Assembly (NCBI GenBank): GCA_030618505.1
Contig: JAUXDF010000127.1
Span: 1-7,958 of the forward strand
Reading direction: 5' to 3'
Origin: Spongiibacteraceae bacterium
GTDB lineage: Bacteria > Pseudomonadota > Gammaproteobacteria > Pseudomonadales > PIVM01
Length of the DNA: 7,958 nucleotides
The stretch's first letter is position 1. Every line of letters begins with the position of its first letter. The position numbers and the translations under genes were made by a program. The notes under the pieces are model-generated. The model saw only the letters and a list, made by a program, of their open reading frames with translations, searched no databases and had not been told where the DNA came from. Positions 1 through 5,541 of the stretch are shown here, one piece after another.

Positions 1-330
1 GTTTGGATCGTAGAAGCTAATCTCATTGACGGTAAACGTCATATCTATGGTAAGCGTCGTTTTTATCTTCAAGAAGATAGCTGGCAGATTGTATTGGTAG
101 ACAGTTACGATGGTCGTGGAGAGCTTTGGCGTGTTGTTGTCTTGAATACGGTTTATGACTATTTTTTGCAGGGATATTTAGCACGAGCTCAAATTTCCTA
201 TGATCTGCAGGCTAGTGCTTATCTTGCCGGTCGAGTGCTTAATGAACAGCGGCCTGCCACGTTTGATCAGGAGCCACGTGGTGCTAAGTTTTATACACCG
301 CAAAGCTTGCGAAAGATGGGTCGTCGTTAA
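1..330 (+). CDS. DUF1329 family protein, C-terminal part (5' end outside window)
   Basis: The frame is open from base 1 to the TAA at 328-330, giving the last 109 residues; the start lies outside the window. The segment with YGKRRFYL, then EDSWQIVLVDSYDGRGELWR and the closing FYTPQSLRKMGRR resembles the C-terminal end of DUF1329 proteins as I recall them. These are envelope proteins with a LolA/LolB-like fold, often encoded beside a DUF1302 outer-membrane barrel gene; their exact function is not established. The DUF1302 partner is not visible, so it would have to lie to the left. The gene is followed by an intrinsic terminator 27 bases after the stop, so it is probably the last gene of its transcript. 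No break or frameshift is visible. Family assignment is fairly sure; function is not claimed. Confidence 0.8.
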   Translation, partial: VWIVEANLIDGKRHIYGKRRFYLQEDSWQIVLVDSYDGRGELWRVVVLNTVYDYFLQGYLARAQISYDLQASAYLAGRVLNEQRPATFDQEPRGAKFYTPQSLRKMGRR

Positions 331-357
331 TTGTTAGTGTAAGTGCTGTTTAAGTAG

Positions 358-381
358 CCGCGACCTGGTCGCGGTTTTTTT
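358..381 (+). terminator. Intrinsic terminator after the DUF1329 gene
   Basis: A perfect 7-bp GC-rich stem, CCGCGAC at 358-364 with GTCGCGG at 368-374, closes a 3-base loop and is followed directly by seven T (375-381). This is a textbook rho-independent terminator and isolates the DUF1329 transcript from the lipoprotein gene. The remaining bases to 607 hold no ORF I can support. Confidence 0.9.
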
Positions 382-558
382 GTCTTGTTTTCCTGGGGAT
401 TATCTCCGGCCAATCCAGGTACCATGCGAGATAGCGGTAGGTGGGCCAAATTTGACGGCAGGGGAGAGTGATGCTATTTTCGCTGTATCTTAGCGTTCGA
501 GCGGCCTGCGGTGAATCTCAAGGGTATTAAAAGTAAAATTATCAGATTTAAGCGGCTC

Positions 559-587
559 TTCATAAAACATTGGTCGACCTATATATA
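559..587 (+). promoter_or_regulatory. Possible promoter of the collagen-like lipoprotein gene
   Basis: TTCATA at 559-564 and TATATA at 582-587 are spaced by 17 bp and sit just ahead of the gene at 608, downstream of a terminator, so a promoter is needed here. The -35 match is weak and the AT-rich -10 could slide (TATACA at 584-589). This is a position-based guess. Confidence 0.3.
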
Positions 588-607
588 CACTAACTCAGGA
601 TAGTATT

Positions 608-1420
608 ATGAGCGTTTTACTCAAATTTACCCCGATAATATTTATTAGCGTTCTATTGGCTGGCTGCCCACTAGAGGGTGATGATGGTGATACAGGCGCT
701 ACAGGTGATACAGGCGCTACAGGTGATACAGGCGCTACAGGTGCTACAGGAGTCGGTGTTAACTGCTGGGATTACAATGAAGATGGTGTTCCGGGCCCTG
801 AGGAAGACAGAAACCAGGATGGCTTCGTTGATGTAAAAGATTGCCATGAAGATGGTGGGGTAGCCAAACAAAATCCGGCGGCGCTTTATGATCAGGAAAA
901 AATGTGCAAAGCCTTGCATGCATTAGGTTTGGATGTAGCAGATCCCCAGGCGCTTAAAGACTTGGGTTGTCATTCAGTTGCAACGTCTTCTCAGCCAGTA
1001 AGTGCTACGGTACAACAGGTATATTTTAAAACATTCGACGCGCACAATTTCGATATAGATGGTGTACTTAAGATGCAAGCTTCAACTAGGCCTGGGTCAG
1101 CAAAACTGTTCGATATTGTAATAAAGGGAGGATTTATTACTCGCACAATTGAATATGCCTTCCAGGATGATAGCGCTACTTCAGACTGCACGGCACAATG
1201 CACCGCAGATGCTGAATGTATAGCTGCTGGTATCTTTGATCTTGTTGCCAGCGGTACAACGGTTCACTGCAATCTGTTTCATCATAGTGATGGCTTGAAG
1301 GTTAATTGGGAGCATATGTGTGGCGAAGCAATCCGCTATGATCCTAGCAGCGACTTATTTGCGTGCGAAAGTTACATGCAAGGGACTAGGATTTGGCTCA
1401 AAACTGACACAGCTCTTTAA
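608..1420 (+). CDS. Outer-membrane lipoprotein with collagen-like repeats, paired EF-hand loops and a Cys-rich C-terminus
   Basis: This 270-residue protein has AGGA at 597-600, seven bases before the ATG. A hydrophobic signal peptide ends in the lipobox L-A-G-C, so Cys20 is the predicted lipidated residue; the next residue is Pro rather than Asp, which favours the outer membrane. Residues 24-50 form nine Gly-X-Y triplets, mostly GDT/GAT, like bacterial collagen-like tracts. Two 12-residue EF-hand-type loops follow without a gap: 55-66 (D55, N57, D59, E66) and 67-78 (D67, N69, D71, D75, D78), bracketed by Cys53 and Cys79. I recognise no family for residues 80-190. The end carries C194, C198, C204, C221, C238 and C252; the spacing of the first four is faintly PAN/Apple-like, unproven. 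It is flanked by a terminator upstream and gene-poor DNA downstream, so it is probably monocistronic. A surface or adhesive role is inference only. Confidence 0.88.
   Translation: MSVLLKFTPIIFISVLLAGCPLEGDDGDTGATGDTGATGDTGATGATGVGVNCWDYNEDGVPGPEEDRNQDGFVDVKDCHEDGGVAKQNPAALYDQEKMCKALHALGLDVADPQALKDLGCHSVATSSQPVSATVQQVYFKTFDAHNFDIDGVLKMQASTRPGSAKLFDIVIKGGFITRTIEYAFQDDSATSDCTAQCTADAECIAAGIFDLVASGTTVHCNLFHHSDGLKVNWEHMCGEAIRYDPSSDLFACESYMQGTRIWLKTDTAL
686..748 (+). repeat. Perfect 18-bp tandem repeat encoding collagen-like triplets
   Basis: The unit GGTGATACAGGCGCTACA occurs three times without a mismatch (686-703, 704-721, 722-739), followed by a 9-base partial unit GGTGCTACA (740-748). Each unit encodes Gly-Asp-Thr-Gly-Ala-Thr, so gain or loss of a unit would change tract length by six residues and keep the frame. 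Identity at synonymous positions points to recent duplication or ongoing slippage. Confidence 0.95.
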
Positions 1421-1449
1421 TAATTATTAAATATAAGCCGCAAATAAAT

Positions 1450-1630
1450 CTGCAGGGCAACGCTTTTTCTTCATTGAAAACTGTGTGTCAATGGAATTTT
1501 TCAGAAGCTTTATGCTATTGGGAAGTCAGCCAAGGATAAAAGTTCTGATGAGCGTATTTTGATAAGGCAAACACAATCTAAGTTGGTTATCGAGATGATA
1601 AAAACGCTGCCTTGCCCGTCTCGGTCGTGA
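1450..1630 (+). pseudogene. Decayed IS66-family transposase fragment
   Basis: The frame open from 1478 to the TGA at 1628-1630 encodes LYAIGKSAKD, then SSDERILIRQTQSK and VIEMIKTL. This matches the part of IS66 TnpC that normally reads LYAIE..A......ER...RQ..S.P.L..L..WL, between the CWAHARRKF motif and the final catalytic Glu region. Just upstream another frame gives a shifted relic of CWAHARRKFF: TGC AGG GCA near 1451-1459, then Phe-Phe-Phe-Ile-Glu near 1464-1478. So there are frameshifts, an in-frame TGA at 1475, no start codon and no catalytic core. I see no IS66 terminal repeats, no TnpA or TnpB genes and no target duplication. It is a dead remnant. The family call rests on remembered consensus rather than a search. 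Confidence 0.65.
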
Positions 1631-1784
1631 TAAGTGGTGGTTGCCGTATTCCGAACGTTTAGAGCCGCCAGGACTTGTCCTCGTCAGGGGCCGCGTTTGT
1701 TATGTGCCAATCAATGCTATTAAGGATATTCTTAGGCCCGTAGCCGTGATTGAGCTTGCGAAATCAAGGGGGTTGCTGGATTAA
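1602..1784 (+). other. Unrecognised open segment in gene-poor region (60 codons, no start)
   Basis: The frame is open from after a TAA at 1599-1601 to the TAA at 1782-1784. It reads LARLGRDKWWLPYSERLEPP, then VRGRVCYVPINAIKDILRP. It overlaps the end of the IS66-like frame and could be joined to it by one frameshift, giving IKTL-LARLGRDKWW. IS66 proteins have an LGRKNWLF motif further on, so the GRDKWWL string might be that motif after an internal deletion, but the rest does not fit. It has no start codon with a ribosome binding site. It is either decayed mobile-element DNA or a chance open frame. Confidence 0.25.
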
Positions 1785-1930
1785 TTTCCGGATTTCGCAA
1801 GCTCACGGCTAAAACACTACGTGGGCCGCGCTGTACCCAAAGCGCTATGCGGGGTACGCTGATACAGGCTACAAGGTGCTTATCGTTGTTAAGTTAATGG
1901 CATTGATGTGCCAGCAGTAGGTGTATAGGC
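1670..1930. repeat. Palindrome-rich stretch with nested inverted repeats
   Basis: Several inverted repeats crowd here. AGGAC/GTCCT sit at 1670-1681. ATCAATGCTATTAA at 1710-1723 is the inverse of TTAATGGCATTGAT at 1894-1907 (13 of 14, the odd pair being a possible G-U). Inside these lies the 20-bp arm pair at 1742-1810, with GGCCC at 1735-1739 and GGGCC at 1823-1827 outside it. GTACCC at 1833-1838 faces GGGTAC at 1852-1857. No gene is supported here. The stretch could be a mobile-element relic, a structured RNA or a non-autonomous element. Confidence 0.6.
1742..1810. repeat. 20-bp inverted repeat with 25-base loop
   Basis: The left arm is AGCCGTGA (1742-1749) plus GCTTGCGAAATC (1754-1765), separated by four extra bases TTGA. 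The right arm GATTTCGCAAGCTCACGGCT (1791-1810) is its exact reverse complement apart from that bulge. The loop is 1766-1790. No T-run follows on either strand, so it does not look like an intrinsic terminator. Confidence 0.85.
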
Positions 1931-2122
1931 GAAGACTTTTCAGCCCTGCTGCGGGGCCCACAGTAATCCGGTAGCTTAAGTGTTTGGCAAAGGCAGTTAA
2001 GGTATAGAAAAAGCATCTCCATTCCAGTAAGCACTCTTTTTTACCATTTAAGATTCCCTTAAGGTAAGCCCTCTATTATCACTATCTGAATTTATCTTGG
2101 TTTTGAAGGAGGCAATGTCGAA

Positions 2123-2197
2123 ATGGAAGGGGGTCGAGCGCTTATCGAAAAAATAGTTTGGCTATTTGAAGCTGCTGCTTTTTTTGGGAGGAGCTAA
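2123..2197 (+). CDS. Possible small protein of 24 residues with hydrophobic middle
   Basis: ATG at 2123 opens a 24-codon frame ending in TAA at 2195-2197. It begins MEGGRALIEKIV and continues WLFEAAAFFG, so the middle is hydrophobic with two acidic residues. AAGGAGG at 2106-2112 lies 10 bases upstream, a near-perfect ribosome binding site. An intrinsic terminator begins about 10 bases after the stop. That ribosome-site, ORF and terminator order is typical of real small genes. TATTAT at 2074-2079 could be a -10 but has no clear -35. An ATG at 2115 gives a 13-codon frame (MSKWKGVERLSKK) but sits too close to the same ribosome site. I recognise no family. It could equally be chance, or the relic of a longer gene. 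Confidence 0.35.
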   Translation: MEGGRALIEKIVWLFEAAAFFGRS

Positions 2198-2206
2198 AGA
2201 AGGCAG

Positions 2207-2246
2207 AAAAACAAAAGCCGAGCTTAAAAAGCCCGGCTTTTGTTTT
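2207..2246. terminator. Bidirectional intrinsic terminator between + and - strand genes
   Basis: An 18-bp stem with one mismatch pairs 2208-2225 with 2229-2246 around a three-A loop; the GC core is GCCGAGCTT against AAGCCCGGC. The A-run on the left and T-run on the right provide U-tracts for both strands. On the + strand it would end transcription from the region of the small ORF; on the - strand it is the first good terminator after the HD-GYP gene, about 170 bases beyond its stop. Confidence 0.85.
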
Positions 2247-2252
2247 GACATA

Positions 2253-2302
2253 TCCTGTGTCTGCTTGATTCCGTTCAAACTCGTACGTCCTGTGTACGCT
2301 TG
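2253..2302. repeat. Pair of 15-base near-identical direct repeats
   Basis: TCCTGTGTCTGCTTG at 2253-2267 and TCCTGTGTACGCTTG at 2288-2302 match at 13 of 15 positions, with starts 35 bases apart. They lie between the terminator and the end of the HD-GYP gene, where no gene is seen. No function is apparent; a protein-binding pair or a small duplication are both possible. Confidence 0.5.
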
Positions 2303-2413
2303 CTATTATGCCAGTCTGCGGTTTTTTGAATAGAGGATATTGTGGTGAATAGTTGTGAGATATTGCTTACGAGACTAATACTTTCTGCTTATCTGTCCTG
2401 AACGATCTGTTTA

Positions 2414-3541
2414 TTAGCCAACTGAATTTTCTCGAAATTGCTGCTGGATTTCTTCGATTTTCTGCCGGTTTTTCTCCAATGCCTGCACACATTGTGCGTC
2501 TAGTTGTATATTACTTAGTTCGTGTAATTTGCTAAAAGCTTCATCATTGCTCCAGGCTTGCTTGTAAGGGCGGCTGCTGGTTAGGGCGTCGAATACGTCA
2601 GCTACGGCAACAATGCGTGCTTCCAGTGGGATTTCTTTGGCACCCAGGTGTTTAGGGTAGCCGTTGCCGTTTACGGCTTCGTGGTGATAGAGCACAATAT
2701 TGCGCAACATGTCGATATGGGTGATGCCTTCCAAACCGTAGTTTTGTATCAAACCTTCAATGATTTGAAAGCCTTTGGTGGTGTGACTTTTCATGATCTC
2801 AAACTCGGTTTCACTGAGCTTGCGTGGCTTGAGCAGGATCTCGTCGGGAATGCCAATTTTACCCAGATCATGCAGTGGCGCAAAAAGAAACAGGTGTTCA
2901 ATAAAATCGTCACTAAATTGGTGTTTTTCCGCCATTTCATAGGCGATCAATCTGGCATAGCGAGACATGCGGTCAAGGTGGCCGCCGGTTTCAGGGTCGC
3001 GGCTATGGGTCATTGACTGGGCGGATTTAACCGTGGCCATCAGTGTTTGTAGCTTGGATAGCTCGTTAAAGACCAGCAGTGAAATCATATGGCCAATCAT
3101 GTCCAGCTCGGTCAGTACCAGCTCCTTAAAAACTTCCTTTTTAACGGAATTGAAGAAGATAAAACCAAGAAAGATGCCCTCGGCAAACAGTGGCATGGTG
3201 TAGCTGGCCTGGTAGGGTGTTTGGCCCATGATTTTGGTGTGCCTGCCCTTGCCGTATTTAAACACTTCCATGTCATTGATGACTCGCGGCGTATTGCTCT
3301 CCAGGGTATCAAGCAGTGAAGGGCAGTCGGCCAGTTTGGTCTGGTAGTTGGACATCGACGTGCTCATCTTGCTGCTGTAGATAAAGGTACTGAGCTGATC
3401 CGTTGGGTGATCATAAAGCGCGATCGCAATGCGTTCGATATAGGGGTGCTGCTCCTTCACACGACCATGGAGAAATTGCAGCTTCTCGCCCAGAGGGCCT
3501 TGCTCTCCCAGGTGCGACAGACGATCCAAATGGTCATACAT
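2414..3541 (-). CDS. HD-GYP cyclic-di-GMP phosphodiesterase with N-terminal GAF-like sensor
   Basis: This 375-residue cytoplasmic protein is predicted to hydrolyse cyclic-di-GMP. Residues about 20-165 look like a GAF-type sensor domain (inferred from YIERIAIALYD early and MPLFAEGIFLGFIFFNS later). Residues about 170-350 are a complete HD-GYP domain: RDPETGGHLDR with E184 and H188, the metal motif HDLGKIGIPDEIL with H224, D225 and K228, MKSHTTKGFQII, then YHHEAVNGNGYP with H286, H287 and G294-Y295-P296, and VADVFDALTSSRPYK with D315 and D318. All key residues expected of an active enzyme are present. There is no membrane segment. The start is ATG at 3541, with AGGT about 10 bases upstream. It stands alone, with a gap of over 240 bases on the upstream side, so it should have its own promoter; TATACT on the - strand (3585-3580) is a candidate -10 without a good -35. 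The signal sensed is unknown. Confidence 0.93.
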   Translation of the reverse strand: MYDHLDRLSHLGEQGPLGEKLQFLHGRVKEQHPYIERIAIALYDHPTDQLSTFIYSSKMSTSMSNYQTKLADCPSLLDTLESNTPRVINDMEVFKYGKGRHTKIMGQTPYQASYTMPLFAEGIFLGFIFFNSVKKEVFKELVLTELDMIGHMISLLVFNELSKLQTLMATVKSAQSMTHSRDPETGGHLDRMSRYARLIAYEMAEKHQFSDDFIEHLFLFAPLHDLGKIGIPDEILLKPRKLSETEFEIMKSHTTKGFQIIEGLIQNYGLEGITHIDMLRNIVLYHHEAVNGNGYPKHLGAKEIPLEARIVAVADVFDALTSSRPYKQAWSNDEAFSKLHELSNIQLDAQCVQALEKNRQKIEEIQQQFRENSVG

Positions 3542-3633
3542 ATGCTTCTACCTGATCTTGTTATTGCTGAACGCAAAGCAGTATAAGTGCATGAGCCGTT
3601 AATAATATGACTTTCGGAAGGGGTTTATCCAGT

Positions 3634-3694
3634 ATTTCGATCAAATATTATGTGTTTAAAAATGTTGGCGAGCGGCAGTCAAAGTGATCGAAAT
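3634..3694. repeat. Perfect 10-bp inverted repeat upstream of the HD-GYP gene
   Basis: ATTTCGATCA at 3634-3643 and TGATCGAAAT at 3685-3694 are exact reverse complements. Outside them AGT and TACT extend the match with a one-base gap. The arms are 41 bases apart, between the PA4642-like gene and HD-GYP. They may be two half-sites for a regulator or the stem of a long hairpin. The rest of 3542-3783 holds no supported gene. Confidence 0.55.
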
Positions 3695-3783
3695 TACTAA
3701 TTTCCTTGTTAGAATGAAGAAATAAACCCAACAAATACAATAAGTTGTCGGGCGTTGAGACAGGCGTAAACCGTGTGCTAAGG

Positions 3784-4074
3784 CTAGGCGCCAGCCGCTT
3801 TTAGTATTTCAGCGTACTCTTTGCCATGGCGGTGCTGCTTAACGATGCTTAAAATCGTTTCTCCTGCTGCGTTGGTGGTATTCAGCGGGCGATTTTGCTG
3901 GCAGAAGAAACCGATAAATAAGTCAAAATCGTTGGCGCGCATACTTTGGTAGGCGGTTAGCAGGGTGTGAAAGTCATTGTCGAGCCCTTCAACGGACTTG
4001 AGCTCAAGAAAGCTTTTGACACGTTCCTCTGTCCAGACTTCATCGAGTACCTTTTCTTTATCTTTTTTTAGCAT
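3784..4074 (-). CDS. PA4642-like small conserved protein, last gene of the gat operon
   Basis: This 96-residue soluble protein begins MLKKDKEKVLDEVWTEERV and ends EYAEILKAAGA. The N-terminal KKDK, the central FDLFIGFF and the closing G-E-T-I-L, HRHGKEYAEIL, AAGA agree with my memory of the PA4642 family of gammaproteobacteria. The last third (LNTTNAAGETILSIVKQH onward, ending LKAAGA) reads like one ankyrin-type repeat, which suggests protein binding, but no function is known to me. The ATG at 4074 has AGGAG seven bases upstream. The start lies 15 nt beyond the gatB stop on the same strand, so it is probably co-transcribed with gatCAB. In P. aeruginosa, PA4642 and gatCAB (around PA4482-PA4484) are separate loci, so the linkage here may be lineage-specific. 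The protein is full length for the family as I recall it. Confidence 0.7.
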   Translation of the reverse strand: MLKKDKEKVLDEVWTEERVKSFLELKSVEGLDNDFHTLLTAYQSMRANDFDLFIGFFCQQNRPLNTTNAAGETILSIVKQHRHGKEYAEILKAAGA

Positions 4075-4089
4075 GGATAAGCTCCTGAT

Positions 4090-5538
4090 TTATGAGTCCA
4101 GTTTTTTCTGCAATATTTGATTGACCTGGCTGGGGTTGGCTTTCCCCTTGGAGGCCTGCATAACCCTGCCGACCAGCGCGTTAAATTTTTTCTTTCTTTT
4201 CTTTTCGACTTCCTCGCCGAGGTAATCATCAACCATGGCCTGGTTGGCGCTCAGTACCTCCTCCACCATGGCCTCAATAGCCCCGCTGTCGCTGACTTGC
4301 TTCAGGCCTTTTGCCTCAATAATGGTGTCGGCGCTGCCCTCACCATTCCACATGGCCTCGAACACCTGCTTGGCGATTTTGCCGGAGATGGTATTGTCCT
4401 TAATGCGAGAGATCAGCTCTGCCAGTTGCTTGGCGCTGATCGGGCAATGTTCGATATTGATGTCATGGTTGTTGAGGCTGGCGGAGAGCTCACCCATTAA
4501 CCAGTTGGCGGCCAGTTTGGCATCCCCGCAGGCTTGGCTAAGCGCCTCAAAATAATCGGCGGTTGCGCGATCGGCGGTGAGCATGTTGGCATCATAAGCC
4601 GATAAGGCGTAGCTGCTAACAAAACGCGCTTTTTTGGCCTCCGGCAATTCTGGCAGATTTTCTCTTAACTCGTTGATGTAAGAGGCGTCAATACTGATAG
4701 GTAATAAGTCAGGGCAAGGGAAGTAACGGTAGTCATTGGCCTCTTCCTTGGAGCGCATCGAGCGGGAGATATTTTTATCGCTGTCATAGAGGCGAGTTTC
4801 CTGGGCGATGCTGCCGCCGTCTTCAATCAAATCGATCTGTCGTTCCACTTCCAGTTTTATCGCCCTTTCCATAAAGCGGAACGAGTTGAGGTTTTTGGTT
4901 TCGGTGCGGGTGCCTAGCTCTTCAGTACCCTTTGGTCGCACGGAAATATTAACATCAAAGCGCATCGAGCCCTGAGACATATCACCATCAGAGATGCCCA
5001 GGCAGGTGACAATCGAGTGTAGTTTTTTGGCAAAAGCAATGGCCTCTTCCGAGGTGCGCATATCGGGCTCTGAGACGATTTCTATCAGTGGAGTGCCCGC
5101 ACGGTTCAAATCAATTCCAGACATGCCGTGAAAATCTTCATGCAGCGACTTGCCGGCATCTTCTTCAAGGTGGGCGTGGTGAATGCGTATCTGCTTGCAG
5201 CTACCATCATCAAGTTGTACTTCAATCAGGCCGGGGCCGACAATAGGCTCGTCAAGCTGGGTGGTTTGATAACCCTTGGGCAGGTCGGGGTAGAAATAAT
5301 TTTTACGATCAAAAACAGAGCGTTGGTTAATGTCGGCATCAATGGCGAGGCCAAACATAATGGCATAACGCAAGGCTTGTTCATTCAAAACCGGTAGTGT
5401 GCCGGGCATGGCCAAGTCAACGGCGCAGGCTTGTGTGTTCGGGGCGGCGCCAAAGCGGGTGGAGCTACCGGAGAAAATTTTTGATTGAGTGGCCAGCTGG
5501 ACGTGCACTTCCAGACCAATAACAGTTTCCCATTCCAT
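4090..5538 (-). CDS. gatB: Aspartyl/glutamyl-tRNA(Asn/Gln) amidotransferase subunit B
   Basis: GatB activates the side-chain carboxylate of Glu-tRNA(Gln) or Asp-tRNA(Asn) with ATP and amidates it with ammonia channelled from GatA. The 482 residues are normal family length. The N-terminus WETVIGLEVHVQLATQSKIF carries H12 of the kinase site. HLEEDAGK (123-130) and the GatB signature IDLNRAGTPLIEIVSEPD (142-159) supply the conserved acidic residues. DMSQGSMRFDVNISVRP (186-202), TETKNLNS (212-219) and YRYFPCPDLLPI (270-281) are also characteristic; the last usually reads YFPEPDLPP, so Cys276 and Leu279 are small departures. Residues from about 330 to the end form the helical and YqeY-like tail that binds tRNA. 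The ATG at 5538 is 3 nt from the gatA stop, with GAGG eight bases upstream inside the end of gatA, so translation is probably coupled. The gene is intact. Confidence 0.98.
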   Translation of the reverse strand: MEWETVIGLEVHVQLATQSKIFSGSSTRFGAAPNTQACAVDLAMPGTLPVLNEQALRYAIMFGLAIDADINQRSVFDRKNYFYPDLPKGYQTTQLDEPIVGPGLIEVQLDDGSCKQIRIHHAHLEEDAGKSLHEDFHGMSGIDLNRAGTPLIEIVSEPDMRTSEEAIAFAKKLHSIVTCLGISDGDMSQGSMRFDVNISVRPKGTEELGTRTETKNLNSFRFMERAIKLEVERQIDLIEDGGSIAQETRLYDSDKNISRSMRSKEEANDYRYFPCPDLLPISIDASYINELRENLPELPEAKKARFVSSYALSAYDANMLTADRATADYFEALSQACGDAKLAANWLMGELSASLNNHDINIEHCPISAKQLAELISRIKDNTISGKIAKQVFEAMWNGEGSADTIIEAKGLKQVSDSGAIEAMVEEVLSANQAMVDDYLGEEVEKKRKKKFNALVGRVMQASKGKANPSQVNQILQKKLDS

Positions 5539-5541
5539 CTC

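Noticed and set aside
671..919. Antisense frame over the collagen repeat encoding repeated Cys-Ile-Thr-Cys-Ser-Ala.
   Set aside because: The pattern is simply the reverse reading of the tandem repeat; no start signal or independent support.
1417..1430. TTAATAATTATTAA palindrome at the lipoprotein stop codon.
   Set aside because: It is entirely A/T and so readily arises by chance; it cannot act as an intrinsic terminator.
1861..1880. Similarity of GATACAGGCTACAAGGTGCT to the 18-bp lipoprotein repeat.
   Set aside because: It is one short, gapped match, so a chance match cannot be told from a relic.
3727..3752. A possible terminator for the gat operon on the - strand (CCCGACAAC facing GTTGGG, then TTTATTT).
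   Set aside because: The stem is only about six pairs with a two-base bulge and an 11-base loop, too weak to call.
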